Notes: generated from the sequence alone by a model not told the origin. 64,000 bases of DNA from Phaeobacter sp. 22II1-1F12B (GCF_002210165.1 NZ_AQQP01000012.1:124001-188000), one strand, 5' to 3'. Positions 1-9,432 are shown, counted from the stretch's first letter. Numbers and translations are program-made.

Positions 1-425
1 ATCAAACCCAGCCGGGTTTCGGTAAAGCCAAGCTTGGCGTGATCGACCGCGATGGCGACGTCACAGACGCTGATCAGGCCCAGCCCCCCGCCAAAGGCGT
101 TGCCCTGAACGGCGCCGATCACGGGTTGCGGCAGCGTGTTCATCGCAAAAAGCATATCTGCGAGCTTGCGCGCTTCGCGGTAGCGGGTTTCGCCATCTGC
201 CGCCATCTGCTCTTGCATCCATTTCAGGTCGCCGCCAGCGCAAAAGGTTTTACCCGCACCGGTGAGCACGACAACCCGGATCGCGGAATCGGCAGCGATG
301 GTTGCGGCGGCCTCGGTCAGCTCGGCGATCATCCGGGCTGACATCGCGTTGTGCTTTCCCGAGCGTTCCAGCGTCAGGTGCGCGACGCCGCGTTCATCCG
401 TCGTAAGCGCAATCTCTTCAAACAT
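1..425 (-). CDS. liuC: Enoyl-CoA hydratase/isomerase, probable methylglutaconyl-CoA hydratase (3' end outside window)
   Basis: Crotonase-fold enzyme, partial: the first 141 residues are in the window and the C-terminus lies beyond base 1. Reading from the ATG at 425 gives MFEEIALTTDERG, then the oxyanion-hole segment FCAGGDLKWM (about residues 62-71) and the second signature NAFGGGLGLISVCD (about 110-123), both typical of crotonases. The start overlaps the liuE stop by 8 bases, so the two are translationally coupled. As last gene of a liuA-B-D-E-C set, the likely reaction is hydration of 3-methylglutaconyl-CoA to HMG-CoA. Crotonases vary in substrate, so the specific activity is inferred from the operon. 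Confidence 0.85.
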   Translation of the reverse strand, partial: MFEEIALTTDERGVAHLTLERSGKHNAMSARMIAELTEAAATIAADSAIRVVVLTGAGKTFCAGGDLKWMQEQMAADGETRYREARKLADMLFAMNTLPQPVIGAVQGNAFGGGLGLISVCDVAIAVDHAKLGFTETRLGL

Positions 426-1287
426 GCGCTTCCTGCTCTCCGCGCATGGAGCGGGCCATCTGGGCCGCCTGGTTGATCACGTCCATATCGAGGCCGGTAT
501 CGTAGCCGAGCCTTTCAAGATGCGCCGCAACAGCCTCGGTCGCCACATTGCCCGCCGCGCCGGGTGCGTATGGGCAGCCGCCAAGCCCGCCAACGGCCGC
601 GTCGAAGACCCTCACGCCAAGGGACAGAGCGGCGTCGATATTCGCGAGCGCGCGCCCGGAAGTGTCGTGGAAATGCCCGGCCAGACGCCCGACCGGGATG
701 ACATCTCGCACTTTGAGCAGCATGCGGGCGATACTGTCGGGTGTGGCCTTACCCAACGTGTCGCCCAGCGAGATCTCGTAGCATCCCATTGCAAAGAGGC
801 GGTCCGCAACCGCGGCCACCTGCGATGGTGCGGTGGGACCGTCAAACGGGCAGTCCGTCACACAGGAAACATATCCACGAACCGGGAGGTCGATATGGCG
901 CGCGGCCTCGAGGATCGGCGCGAAGCGGTCGAGCGATTCCTCGATGCTGGCATTGATATTGGCGCGGCTGAAACCTTCACTGGCCGAGGCAAAGACAGCA
1001 ATTTCATCAGCCTTTGCAGCAAGCGCATCCTCGTAGCCACGCATGTTGGGCGTCAAAGCGGCATATCGCACGCCATTGGCACGCTTGATGCCCATGAGAA
1101 CCTCGCCACTGCCTGCCATCTGCGGCACCCACTTGGGGCTGACGAAACTGGCGCATTCGATGCGCTTGAAGCCAGCGTTGCTCAGGCAATCGACGAGTTC
1201 GATCTTTTCCGAGACCGGAATTTCGCGTTTTTCGTTCTGCAGACCGTCGCGCGGACCGACCTCAAAGATTTCAACATATCCCGTCAT
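418..1287 (-). CDS. liuE: Hydroxymethylglutaryl-CoA lyase
   Basis: Cleaves HMG-CoA to acetoacetate and acetyl-CoA, the last step of leucine catabolism. The 289-residue protein is a full-length TIM-barrel HMG-CoA lyase: GPRDGLQNE at residues 11-19, the metal-binding HFHDT at 205-209, and the active-site loop GGLGGCPYAPGAAGN with the catalytic cysteine at 238. It lies 63 bases downstream of liuD and overlaps liuC by 8 bases. The symbol mvaB is also used for this family. Confidence 0.95.
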   Translation of the reverse strand: MTGYVEIFEVGPRDGLQNEKREIPVSEKIELVDCLSNAGFKRIECASFVSPKWVPQMAGSGEVLMGIKRANGVRYAALTPNMRGYEDALAAKADEIAVFASASEGFSRANINASIEESLDRFAPILEAARHIDLPVRGYVSCVTDCPFDGPTAPSQVAAVADRLFAMGCYEISLGDTLGKATPDSIARMLLKVRDVIPVGRLAGHFHDTSGRALANIDAALSLGVRVFDAAVGGLGGCPYAPGAAGNVATEAVAAHLERLGYDTGLDMDVINQAAQMARSMRGEQEAHV

Positions 1288-1350
1288 GTCAGGTTCTCCC
1301 TCTCTGGGCCGGTCCGTCGGATTACCTCCGAGCGCGCACCGCCATCTTGA

Positions 1351-3285
1351 TCATTCCAACGCTTCCAGCCGGACCAGCGCTGCACCGCTGTCGACCTGAT
1401 CGCCCGCCTTGGCAAGCACTTCTGCCACGACGCCATCGCGGGCGGCCAGCAGTGAATGCTCCATTTTCATCGCTTCCAGAACCGCCAGCCGATCTCCTTC
1501 GCTGACAGAGGCACCTGCCTCGGCGTAGATCGCCTTGACGAGTCCCGGCATCGGCGCTTCGATCAGATTTCCATCGCCGTGGCTGCCTGCCACGCGATCA
1601 AACGGATCGACTGCTTCGAAAGCGAACCCATACCCATCAAACACGGTTACCGTTGATCCGGCAATGGCGAAATCCGGTATCGCCCGGTCGTCCACCAGCC
1701 ACGTCCCCGAGATGCGTTCGGCAGTGACTGTGGTGCCATCCACATCCCAGTTTTGACGGTTCTGCCCTTCGACATCGACTTTCAGGGTCAGGATTTCTCC
1801 CTGCCATGAGAGCCGGACAGTTTGCGACAAAGGTGACCAGAGCGAAAAGCCCCTCTCCCAGTTCGAGTCGACCAGATTGGTTACAGCCATGGCTGCCACC
1901 ACCGCATGACGCGGATCCGGTTCAGGCGCGGAGACGAGTGCGTCGATGTCGCGACCGATCAAGCCGGTATCGACGTCGCCTTTGGCGAAACCTGCATGAC
2001 CCGCGAGGGCGCCCAGAAAGGCGAGGTTGGTGACGGTTCCGCCGACTCTCGTGTTCGCAAGGGCGCGGGAAAGGCGTTTCAGCGCGACAGCGCGGGTCGG
2101 TCCATGCACGATCACCTTGGCAATCATAGGATCGTACCAGGGGCTGATCACGTCCCCTGCCCGCACGCCGCTGTCGGCGCGGGCGTCGGCCGGAAATTCC
2201 AGATAGGTCAGTTCACCCGTAGCGGGCAGGAACCCCTTTGGGACGTCCTCGGCGTAAAGGCGGGCCTCGAAGGCGTGCCCGTTGATGGCCAGTTCATCCT
2301 GTTTTTTCGGAAGTTCCTCTCCGGCGGCAACCCTCAACTGCCATTCCACGAGATCGACGCCTGTAATCGCCTCTGTCACCGGGTGTTCGACCTGAAGCCG
2401 GGTATTCATCTCCATGAAATAAAATCTGTCGCTGCGCAGCCCCTCAGAGGCATCGACGATGAATTCCACCGTGCCTGCGCCTTTGTAGCCTATGGCTTCG
2501 GCGGCGCGCACGGCGGCATCCCCCATGGCAGAGCGCATTTCATCGGTCATGCCCGGTGCCGGGGCTTCCTCGATGACTTTCTGGTGGCGGCGCTGCAAGG
2601 AACAATCCCGTTCGAAAAGATGCACCGCCTTGCTGCCGTCACCAAAGACCTGAACTTCGATATGGCGGGGTTTGGATACAAATTTTTCGACCAGAACATC
2701 CGTGTTTCCAAAAGCGGTGCGGGCCTCACCACGGGCGCTTTCCAGCGCGGCGACAAAATCGCCGGGCTTTTCAACCTGGCGCATGCCTTTGCCACCACCG
2801 CCGGCGACCGCCTTGATCAGAACCGGATAGCCGATTTCATAGGCGCGTTCCGACAGGAAGGTGTCATCCTGATCGCTGCCGTGATAGCCGGGCACGACCG
2901 GGACACCGGCCTTTTCCATCAACGCTTTTGCCGCGTCCTTGAGACCCATCGCCCGGATCGCTTTCGCCGACGGACCGATAAAGACGAGACCGGCGGCCTC
3001 TACCGCTTCGACGAAATCGGGGTTCTCGGAGAGAAACCCATAGCCCGGATGGATCGCCTGCGCGCCGGTTTCAAGGGCGGCGCGAATAATCACATCGGAT
3101 TTGAGATAGCTCTCGGACGGAGCTGCGCCGCCGATATGGACCGCGTGATCGGCCATCTGGACATGGCGGGATCCGGCATCCGCGTCAGAATAGACCGCCA
3201 CGCATCTGACACCCATGCTACGTGCGGTCTCTATGACCCGGCAGGCGATTTCGCCGCGATTGGCAATCAGAATCGTGTCAAACAT
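1351..3285 (-). CDS. liuD: Methylcrotonyl-CoA carboxylase, biotin-containing alpha subunit
   Basis: ATP-dependent biotin carboxylase plus biotin carrier subunit of 3-methylcrotonyl-CoA carboxylase (644 residues). Domains in order: biotin carboxylase N-domain (IANRGEIACRVI at the start), ATP-grasp with the glycine-rich loop AVAGGGGKGMRQV, the EMNTRLQVEHPVTE active-site region, BC C-domain, a linker, and a C-terminal biotinyl domain with EAMKMEH whose Lys607 should carry biotin. Pairing with the carboxyltransferase subunit upstream and HMG-CoA lyase downstream favours methylcrotonyl-CoA over propionyl-CoA as substrate. Confidence 0.93.
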   Translation of the reverse strand: MFDTILIANRGEIACRVIETARSMGVRCVAVYSDADAGSRHVQMADHAVHIGGAAPSESYLKSDVIIRAALETGAQAIHPGYGFLSENPDFVEAVEAAGLVFIGPSAKAIRAMGLKDAAKALMEKAGVPVVPGYHGSDQDDTFLSERAYEIGYPVLIKAVAGGGGKGMRQVEKPGDFVAALESARGEARTAFGNTDVLVEKFVSKPRHIEVQVFGDGSKAVHLFERDCSLQRRHQKVIEEAPAPGMTDEMRSAMGDAAVRAAEAIGYKGAGTVEFIVDASEGLRSDRFYFMEMNTRLQVEHPVTEAITGVDLVEWQLRVAAGEELPKKQDELAINGHAFEARLYAEDVPKGFLPATGELTYLEFPADARADSGVRAGDVISPWYDPMIAKVIVHGPTRAVALKRLSRALANTRVGGTVTNLAFLGALAGHAGFAKGDVDTGLIGRDIDALVSAPEPDPRHAVVAAMAVTNLVDSNWERGFSLWSPLSQTVRLSWQGEILTLKVDVEGQNRQNWDVDGTTVTAERISGTWLVDDRAIPDFAIAGSTVTVFDGYGFAFEAVDPFDRVAGSHGDGNLIEAPMPGLVKAIYAEAGASVSEGDRLAVLEAMKMEHSLLAARDGVVAEVLAKAGDQVDSGAALVRLEALE

Positions 3286-3314
3286 CGATCATTCCTTCGA
3301 GGCTGCGGGCTGGA

Positions 3315-3366
3315 CCGGGGGCTGTCTGCCCCCGGACCCCCGAGAGTATTTCGTGCAAGAGGAAAA
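3315..3366. repeat. GC-hairpin intergenic element typical of Rhodobacteraceae
   Basis: Between liuB and liuD lies a perfect 8-bp stem (arms 3315-3322 and 3328-3335, loop TGTCT), followed by GACCCCCGAGAGTATTT and a purine-rich tail ending near 3366. This arrangement (a hairpin of G and C runs, then ACCCCCGAG-A/G-TATTT and an AAGA-rich tail) recurs between genes in many Rhodobacteraceae genomes, from general recollection. No T-run follows the stem in the liu direction, so it is not a clear terminator and may act as an mRNA structure inside the operon. Confidence 0.6.
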
Positions 3367-3385
3367 GGCGGGTCATGAACCGGCC

Positions 3386-4990
3386 CTACATGCGGAAGAC
3401 GCCGAAACGCGTCTCTTCGATCGGGGCGTTGAGCGTGGCCGACAAAGAAAGCGCAAGGACGTCGCGGGTCTTGCGTGGATCGATGATGCCATCATCCCAG
3501 AGGCGTGCGCTGGCATAAAGCGGATGCGATTGGCGGGCAAACATCTCGAGCGTGGGGCGCTTGAATTCCGCCTCTTCCGCTTCGGACCATGTCCCACCCG
3601 AGCGTTCGATGGAATCGCGTCTGACAGTTGCGAGGACACCGGCGGCCTGTTCGCCGCCCATGACAGAGATGCGCGAGTTCGGCCAGGTCCAGAGGAAGCG
3701 CGGGTCATAGGCGCGACCACACATGCCATAATTTCCGGCACCGTAGGAGCCTCCGACAAGCATGGTAATCTTGGGGACTTTTGTCGTTGCAACGGCGGTC
3801 ACGAGCTTGGCGCCGTGACGGGCGATGCCTTCGGCCTCGTATTTGCGTCCGACCATGAAGCCGGTAATGTTCTGCAGGAAGATCAGCGGGATGCCGCGCT
3901 GGCTGCAAAGTTCGACGAAATGCGCGCCCTTGGCAGCGCTTTCCGAGAATAGGACACCGTTATTGGCGATGATGCCGATCGGGCAGCCACGGAGGTGAGC
4001 GAAGCCGCAGACGAGGGTTTCTCCGAAGCGGGATTTGAATTCGTCGAAGCGGGAGCCATCGACGGTCCGGGCGATCACTTCGCGGATGTCGTAGGGCGTG
4101 CGCAGATCCTTTGGGACCACGCCCAGAATTTCGTCGGGATCATAGGCAGGCTCTTCGGATGTTTGCCAGGCGACGTTGCTGATCTCTTTGCGGTTCAGGC
4201 CGCCAACCGCACGTCGGGCCAGTGCAAGAGCGTGGGTATCATCTTCGGCGAGATAGTCCGCAACGCCGGAGAGGCGCGTATGGATATCGCCGCCGCCGAG
4301 GTCTTCGGCGGTGACGACCTCGCCGATGGCTGCCTTGACCAGCGGGGGACCGGCAAGAAAGATCGTGCCCTGTTCCTTGACGATGATCGTGACATCGGAC
4401 ATGGCCGGGACATAGGCCCCGCCCGCCGTGCAGGAGCCCATTACGACGGCAATCTGCGGAATGCCCTTTGCGCTCATGTTCGCCTGGTTGAAAAAAATCC
4501 GTCCGAAATGCTCTCGGTCGGGAAACACTTCGTCCTGGTTCGGCAGGTTGGCCCCGCCGGAGTCGACAAGATAGACACAAGGCAGGCAATTGGTTTCAGC
4601 AATTTCCTGCGCCCGCAGGTGTTTCTTGACGGACATCGGGTAATAAGTGCCGCCCTTAACCGTCGCGTCGTTGCAGACAACCATGACATCGCGACCATGA
4701 ATACGCCCGATGCCGGCAATCAGGCCTGCCGCCGGTGCCGCATCGTCATACATGCCATGGGCCGCCGTTGCCCCGATTTCCAGAAAGGGAGACCCGGGAT
4801 CGAGGAGGTTTGCAACCCTTTCGCGCGGCGGCATTTTACCCCTGCTGACATGGCGCTCGCGCGCCTTTTCGCCGCCGCCTTCGGCCGCTTTGGCGGCAGC
4901 TTCGCGGATCTCGGCCAGCGCATCCAGATGGGCCGCGACATTGGCCTTGAAATCATCGGAGGCAGGAAGGGCTTTCGATTGCAGTTTCAT
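3386..4990 (-). CDS. liuB: Methylcrotonyl-CoA carboxylase, carboxyltransferase beta subunit
   Basis: Transfers the carboxyl group from biotin to 3-methylcrotonyl-CoA. The 534-residue protein has the two crotonase-like carboxyltransferase halves. The N-terminal half begins around [21 protein letters not shown]; the C-terminal half contains the oxyanion-type glycine stretch [18 protein letters not shown] and ends with [15 protein letters not shown], a common ending for MCC and PCC beta chains. The length matches bacterial MCC beta. It sits between liuA (80 bases upstream) and liuD (100 bases downstream) on the same strand. Confidence 0.94.
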   Translation of the reverse strand: MKLQSKALPASDDFKANVAAHLDALAEIREAAAKAAEGGGEKARERHVSRGKMPPRERVANLLDPGSPFLEIGATAAHGMYDDAAPAAGLIAGIGRIHGRDVMVVCNDATVKGGTYYPMSVKKHLRAQEIAETNCLPCVYLVDSGGANLPNQDEVFPDREHFGRIFFNQANMSAKGIPQIAVVMGSCTAGGAYVPAMSDVTIIVKEQGTIFLAGPPLVKAAIGEVVTAEDLGGGDIHTRLSGVADYLAEDDTHALALARRAVGGLNRKEISNVAWQTSEEPAYDPDEILGVVPKDLRTPYDIREVIARTVDGSRFDEFKSRFGETLVCGFAHLRGCPIGIIANNGVLFSESAAKGAHFVELCSQRGIPLIFLQNITGFMVGRKYEAEGIARHGAKLVTAVATTKVPKITMLVGGSYGAGNYGMCGRAYDPRFLWTWPNSRISVMGGEQAAGVLATVRRDSIERSGGTWSEAEEAEFKRPTLEMFARQSHPLYASARLWDDGIIDPRKTRDVLALSLSATLNAPIEETRFGVFRM

Positions 4991-5070
4991 GTGATCTCCA
5001 GATCGGTCCGATCGCTGGCGTCATGGCGCCAAAGTTTCGAGGAGCCGGGAAAGCCGACGTCCTGTGCCGT

Positions 5071-6234
5071 TCAGGCCATCGCCGACATGAGTTCCCGGCC
5101 AACCAGCATCCGGCGGATTTCCGACGTGCCAGCCCCGATTTCCATGAGCTTGGCATCCCGGAAAATACGGGCGACCGGCGCATCATTGAGGAACCCTGCG
5201 CCGCCAAGGGCCTGAACTGCCTGATGGGCCTGTTTCATTGCCTCCTCGGAAGCGTATAGACAGCAGGCTGCTGCATCCTGACGGGTGACGTCGCCGCGGT
5301 CACAGGCCTTGGCGACCTCGTAAACATAGGCGCGGGCGGAGTTCATCGCGGTATACATATCCGCGATCTTACCCTGCATCAGCTGGAAGTTCCCGATCGG
5401 CTGACCGAATTGCTTGCGTTCGGCCATATACGGCATGATCTCATCCATGCAGGCGGCCATGATACCGGTTCCGATCCCGGCAAGGACGACGCGTTCGTAG
5501 TCGAGACCGGACATCAGGACCTTGACGCCCTTGCCCTCTTCTCCGAGCACGTTTTCAAACGGAACTTCGCAGTCGTCGAAAATCAGCTCGGCCGTGTTCG
5601 ACCCGCGCATGCCCAGCTTGTCGAAATGCGGCGAGGTCGAGAATCCCTTGAAGCTTTTTTCCACGAGGAACGCGGTAATGCCCTTGGACCCCGCCTCTGG
5701 ATCCGTCTTGGCATAAACGACCAGCGTATCTGCGTCGGGGCCGTTGGTGATCCAGTACTTGTTACCGTTCAGCCGGTAGTGATCGTTGCGCTTTTCGGCG
5801 TGGAGCTTCATCGAAACAACGTCCGATCCGGCGCCTGCCTCGCTCATCGCGAGCGCGCCGACATGTTCGCCGGACACCAGTTTCGGCAGGTATTTCTCTT
5901 TCTGCTCCTGCGATCCGTTCAGCTTGATCTGATTGACGCAGAGGTTCGAATGGGCGCCGTAGGACAGTGAGACCGACGCGCTGGCCCGTGCGACCTCTTC
6001 CACGGCGACCGTATGGGCAAGGTAGGACATGCCCGCGCCGCCGAATTCCTCGGGCACCGTAACCCCCAGCATGCCGAGTTCGCCCATCTCGCGCCAGAGT
6101 TCGGCAGGGAAATTGTTCGACCGGTCGATTTCGGCGGCCATCGGCTTGACGCGGTCCTGCGCCCAGCGGTGAACCATTTCGCGTAGCGCGTTCACGTCCT
6201 CGCCAAGATCGAATTGCATAGCTGCTGTGAACAT
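5071..6234 (-). CDS. liuA: Isovaleryl-CoA dehydrogenase
   Basis: FAD-dependent acyl-CoA dehydrogenase converting isovaleryl-CoA to 3-methylcrotonyl-CoA. I place the start at the ATG at 6234 ([13 protein letters not shown], 387 residues): GGGAGG lies a few bases upstream, whereas the longer GTG start at 6261 would fall inside the palindromic operator. [10 protein letters not shown] near residues 244-253 carries the glutamate that is the base in isovaleryl-CoA dehydrogenases (in other acyl-CoA dehydrogenases the base is near the C-terminus). [13 protein letters not shown] and QALGGAGFL are general family motifs. It is the first gene of the liu operon. Confidence 0.93.
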   Translation of the reverse strand: MFTAAMQFDLGEDVNALREMVHRWAQDRVKPMAAEIDRSNNFPAELWREMGELGMLGVTVPEEFGGAGMSYLAHTVAVEEVARASASVSLSYGAHSNLCVNQIKLNGSQEQKEKYLPKLVSGEHVGALAMSEAGAGSDVVSMKLHAEKRNDHYRLNGNKYWITNGPDADTLVVYAKTDPEAGSKGITAFLVEKSFKGFSTSPHFDKLGMRGSNTAELIFDDCEVPFENVLGEEGKGVKVLMSGLDYERVVLAGIGTGIMAACMDEIMPYMAERKQFGQPIGNFQLMQGKIADMYTAMNSARAYVYEVAKACDRGDVTRQDAAACCLYASEEAMKQAHQAVQALGGAGFLNDAPVARIFRDAKLMEIGAGTSEIRRMLVGRELMSAMA

Positions 6235-6254
6235 ACGCCGCCTCCCCGGTTTAT

Positions 6255-6268
6255 TGAACACTTGTTCA
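6255..6268. promoter_or_regulatory. Palindromic operator upstream of liuA (TetR-type)
   Basis: TGAACA-CT-TGTTCA is a perfect inverted repeat with a 2-base centre, 20 bases upstream of the chosen liuA ATG, where a repressor would block transcription of the leucine operon. The same half-sites with a TT centre occur just upstream of the TetR gene at 62041. The two 14-mers differ at one base. The palindrome is seen directly; the regulator is inferred. Confidence 0.75.
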
Positions 6269-6364
6269 TATCCTACGCTCCCGGTTTGCGCCGGTCAAGC
6301 AGAAGGAACAAGAGCGCCTATCGCGACGTTGTCAGGAAAGATCGAAAGCTGAAAGGAATGAATC

Positions 6365-6835
6365 ATGGCAAAGGATCTGAAAGCCGACTTCTGGAAACGG
6401 ATCGATGATGTTCAGGCGGGTCTCTTGACGGCCACCGGAGAACGCCCCGTGCCGATGGCCCCGCAAGCCGACCCGGACAATAATGCAATCTGGTTCATCA
6501 CCGCTGCAGGCACCGCGCCCGAGAAAGCCGCCCACGGCGGCGCCGAAGCCGCATTCTATGTGGCAGACCCCAAGGCGAACATCTACGCAGACGTCGAAGG
6601 CCGCCTGGAGGTCTCCAACGACAGCGCGAAGTTGGACGAGGTGTGGAACGCTTTCGCCGCTGCGTGGTTCGAAGATGGCCGCGAAGATAAAGACGTTCGC
6701 CTGATCAAGCTGACACCCAAGCATGCCGAAGTCTGGCTGACAGAAAATTCCGCCGCGTTCCTTTACGAAGTCGCTAAGGCGAATTTAACGGATGACACGC
6801 CGGACGGCGGCGAGCATGGTCAGATCACCTTTTGA
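6365..6835 (+). CDS. Pyridoxamine 5'-phosphate oxidase-like (general stress protein 26 type) flavoprotein
   Basis: A 156-residue split-barrel protein resembling the general stress protein 26 branch of the PNPOx-like family. It opens MAKDLKADFWKRIDDVQAGLLTA, and has the central IWFITAAGTAPEKAAHGGAEAAFYVADPK-type segment (about residues 42-70) and the VEGRLEVSND strand that normally contact flavin. The substrate is unknown; relatives bind FMN, FAD or F420. It is divergent from the liu operon and 20 bases upstream of creA, so the two may be cotranscribed. Confidence 0.8.
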   Translation: MAKDLKADFWKRIDDVQAGLLTATGERPVPMAPQADPDNNAIWFITAAGTAPEKAAHGGAEAAFYVADPKANIYADVEGRLEVSNDSAKLDEVWNAFAAAWFEDGREDKDVRLIKLTPKHAEVWLTENSAAFLYEVAKANLTDDTPDGGEHGQITF

Positions 6836-6855
6836 ATAAAACGAAAGTCTGACCA

Positions 6856-7311
6856 ATGAAGAATATCCGCGCCGTTTTCGCCGCCCTGCTGATCTGTGCA
6901 GGCCCCGTCCGGGCCGAAGAAGTCGGCGAAGTCGGCGTGGACTGGGTTGGCAATGACATCATGATCGAAGCCATTGCCGACCCCAAGGTCGAGGGCGTGA
7001 CCTGCCACATCGCCTATTTTGAACGCGGGCTTTTCGACCGGTTGTCCAAGGGAAATTGGTTCGAAGATCCATCGAATGCGTCCATATCGTGCCGTCAAAC
7101 CGGACCGATCACGATTGGAGATATCGACCGTGATGAAGACGGTGAAGACGTGTTTCGAACCTCCCGCTCCATTATTCTGAAATCACTGCGGGTCAAACGG
7201 ATCTTTGACGAGAAGAACCAGACGTTGATCTACCTTGCCCATGCGGCTGAATTGACCGACGGCTCTGCCAAGCTGTCGATGTCGACAGTCCCGCTTTACA
7301 ATTCCGACTGA
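6856..7311 (+). CDS. creA: CreA family periplasmic protein
   Basis: A 151-residue exported protein with a signal peptide cleaved near Ala20 (ALLICAGPVRA-EEV). The body matches the CreA family: VGVDWVGNDIMIEAI, ADPKVEGVTCHIAYFERG, and ASISCRQTGPITIGD with two conserved cysteines (in VTCHI and ISCRQ), probably paired in the periplasm. CreA has no established biochemical role. It is convergent with the aminotransferase gene, with only 4 bases between the stop codons, so no separate terminator fits. Confidence 0.9.
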   Translation: MKNIRAVFAALLICAGPVRAEEVGEVGVDWVGNDIMIEAIADPKVEGVTCHIAYFERGLFDRLSKGNWFEDPSNASISCRQTGPITIGDIDRDEDGEDVFRTSRSIILKSLRVKRIFDEKNQTLIYLAHAAELTDGSAKLSMSTVPLYNSD

Positions 7312-7315
7312 AGGC

Positions 7316-8515
7316 TCAGGCCGGTTCCGACTGGAAAACCGCGCTGACTTCGGACCGGATGATCCGTGCGATCAGGTCGCAATCTTCTTCGCTGAATGTC
7401 AGTGGCACGCGCATGTCGAGAATTGCGGACAACACGCGATCACTTTCCGGCATCGGCGAAGAAGGTGCGTATTTCCAGCTATCATATCGCGAGGTGAATG
7501 CCTTGGGTTCCGCCGCGCCGAACCATTTCAGCTCGACACCGCGCTGAGCGCAGCCCGAAACCACATTCTCGACCTTTTCCGCAGGCCAGCCTGACAGAAG
7601 AAACTGGATCGACGAGCCGACGAAATGCTCTTCCGGGGGACGCTCGACCACCGTAAGGCCCGGCGTTTCCCGTAGACCGGCCTCGATGACCCTGTAGCGC
7701 TCGTTCCAGCGCTGGACCTGTTCGGGCAGCGCCGCCAGCTGCGGGCGCAGAAGAGCCGCCCTCAGGTTGTCCATGCGACCGGAAACGTTCGGCGTTTCGT
7801 ACTTGATCTGCGCAAAGGCCTCGGGCGCGGGTGCTGCTAGATGGCGTTCGTAAAGCATGTAAGAACCGGACAGGATGATGGCCCGCGCGGCCAGTTCTTC
7901 ATCATCGGTAACAAGGAACCCGCCCTCGCCCGAGTTGATGTGCTTATACGTCTGGCAGGAGTATGCGGCGGCGAGACCGTGACGCCCGGATGGGACATCG
8001 CGCCAATGCGCCCCCATCGTATGAGCGCAATCTTCGATGACGGCGATGCCGTTCTCATCACAGATCGCCATCAGCCGATCCATGTCACAGATATGACCAC
8101 GCATATGGGACAAAAGCAGATAATCCGCCTGATCCGCCTTGGCCGCGAGATCCGCAAGGTCTATCGTAAGACTCTCGGACACGCCGACGAAAACCGGCAC
8201 AGCCCCCAGCGAAGCGATGGCGCCGGGCACAGGCGCCAGCGTGAAGGTATTTGTTAGCACCTTGTCGCCCGGTCGCACCCCCGCCGCTCGAAGCGCGGTC
8301 GATATGGCGTAGCCACCCGAAGCGACAGCGACGCAGTACTTGGCACCGGTAAACGCTGCGAACTCCTGTTCCAGAAGCGCGGTTTCGCCAAGCTCGCCAT
8401 CGGCGACGTTGTACCGATGCAATCTCCCGCTTTGCATAATGCGCACGGCGGCAGCTATGGCCGCTTCGGGGATCGGTTCCTGCTGGGTAAAGCTACCCGT
8501 GAAAATCTCTTTCAT
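7316..8515 (-). CDS. DegT/DnrJ/EryC1/StrS-type PLP aminotransferase
   Basis: Fold-type I PLP enzyme of the sugar-aminotransferase (DegT/StrS) class, 399 residues. Features: ASGGYAISTALRAAGV for cofactor phosphate contact (about residues 65-80), IEDCAHTMGA (160-169) for the ring-stacking region, and SCQTYKHINSGEGG where Lys191 is the expected Schiff-base lysine. Such enzymes usually aminate nucleotide-linked keto-sugars. The substrate cannot be read here. Its place next to glmU-glmS makes an amino-sugar role plausible, but that is inference. Confidence 0.8.
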   Translation of the reverse strand: MKEIFTGSFTQQEPIPEAAIAAAVRIMQSGRLHRYNVADGELGETALLEQEFAAFTGAKYCVAVASGGYAISTALRAAGVRPGDKVLTNTFTLAPVPGAIASLGAVPVFVGVSESLTIDLADLAAKADQADYLLLSHMRGHICDMDRLMAICDENGIAVIEDCAHTMGAHWRDVPSGRHGLAAAYSCQTYKHINSGEGGFLVTDDEELAARAIILSGSYMLYERHLAAPAPEAFAQIKYETPNVSGRMDNLRAALLRPQLAALPEQVQRWNERYRVIEAGLRETPGLTVVERPPEEHFVGSSIQFLLSGWPAEKVENVVSGCAQRGVELKWFGAAEPKAFTSRYDSWKYAPSSPMPESDRVLSAILDMRVPLTFSEEDCDLIARIIRSEVSAVFQSEPA

Positions 8516-8606
8516 GCCTCTTTCTGCGCCCGGGCCAAACCTGCGTCAAGTGACCTTGCGGGGTTGATCGAGGAACACTTCCCGAACGCACGAATGTCGC
8601 GCATTT

Positions 8607-9299
8607 CTATGCCGTTGCCTGACCGGCATTCCCGTTGCGTCCGATCAAATTGCCCACCACGTCGGCAAGGTCAGCAAAGTCGTGAAGCAACGCTTCGGGT
8701 TCGAGTGCGGCCATGTCATCGCCCGCCGGTCCAAAGGTCACGAGAACCGAGGGAACACCGGCAGCCCGCGCCGTGTTCCGGTCCGTGTCGCTATCCCCGA
8801 TAAGAACGCAATGCGCCGGGTCGCCCCCTGCCCTCCGTGCCGCTTCGCGCAGAGGCTCCGGGTCGGGTTTGCGCACCGGCAGCGTGTCGGCACCGACTAT
8901 CGACGCAAAGGCGTCACGAACGCCAAGGCTTTGCAACAGCTTCTCGGCAAGGGCTTCGGGCTTGTTCGTGCAGATGCCGACGCCGTACCCAAGTTGGCGC
9001 AGGTTTTCTACAGCGTCCATCGCGCCGGGATACAGCGTGGTATGGCTTGCGATATCCTGATCATAGGCTTCCAGCAGGATCGGGTAATACTGATCAACCG
9101 TTGCCGCATCGAAAAGCGTAAGACGGTCCAGACCCTCGCTCAGCATCCGGCGGCCGCCCCGCAAGGCAATCGCCGCATCCTTGACCGGATCCAGTATGTC
9201 GCCGAGGCCCATTTCGCGAAAACAATAGTTGGCCGAGGCGATCAAATCGCGCGAGGTATCGGCAAGCGTTCCATCAAGGTCGAAAATGACCGTCCGCAT
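8607..9299 (-). CDS. gph: Phosphoglycolate phosphatase-like HAD hydrolase
   Basis: HAD subfamily IA phosphatase, 230 residues from the ATG at 9299 (AAGGGA upstream; an upstream in-frame start would add 17 residues that do not resemble the family). Motif I is FDLDGTLADTS (residues 6-16, nucleophile Asp7), motif II is CTNK, motif III is the lysine of RKPDPEP, and motif IV is GDSDTD. The expected reaction is 2-phosphoglycolate to glycolate, but HAD enzymes of this type vary in substrate. It faces away from glmU across a 133-base shared upstream region. Confidence 0.8.
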   Translation of the reverse strand: MRTVIFDLDGTLADTSRDLIASANYCFREMGLGDILDPVKDAAIALRGGRRMLSEGLDRLTLFDAATVDQYYPILLEAYDQDIASHTTLYPGAMDAVENLRQLGYGVGICTNKPEALAEKLLQSLGVRDAFASIVGADTLPVRKPDPEPLREAARRAGGDPAHCVLIGDSDTDRNTARAAGVPSVLVTFGPAGDDMAALEPEALLHDFADLADVVGNLIGRNGNAGQATA

Positions 9300-9336
9300 G
9301 AAATCCCTTTCTGTCGGCGTGAATCCGCCTCTGCCT

Positions 9337-9351
9337 GTTGCAACGTGCAAC
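9337..9351. promoter_or_regulatory. Inverted repeat in the gph/glmU divergent promoter region
   Basis: GTTGCA-ACG-TGCAAC is a perfect 6+6 inverted repeat in the 133 bases between the divergent gph and glmU starts. It looks like a site for a dimeric regulator. No regulator is identified and no second copy was found by eye. Confidence 0.35.
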
Positions 9352-9365
9352 CTAGATTGATCCCG

Positions 9366-9383
9366 GCGCGGCTTGCGCCGCGC
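9366..9383 (+). promoter_or_regulatory. GC-rich hairpin in the glmU leader
   Basis: Perfect 7-bp stem GCGCGGC / GCCGCGC with a TTGC loop, about 50 bases before the glmU ATG. No U-run follows, so it is unlikely to be a factor-independent terminator. It would be in the leader of a transcript starting upstream. Confidence 0.35.
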
Positions 9384-9432
9384 TAATCAGCGGATAAAAC
9401 GGTCGGAATCGAAATACAAAGAGAAAACAACC

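Noticed and set aside
1906-3378. Long open frame on the plus strand, antisense to liuD
   Set aside because: It mirrors the GC-rich codon pattern of liuD and resembles no protein. Similar shadow frames at 3995-5215, 17146-18453, 46511-47698 and 55575-56771 were dismissed for the same reason.
6235-6261. GTG start for liuA at 6261
   Set aside because: It would place the start codon inside the palindromic operator and add nine residues (VFNKPGRRR-type) absent from the family; the ATG at 6234 has GGGAGG upstream.
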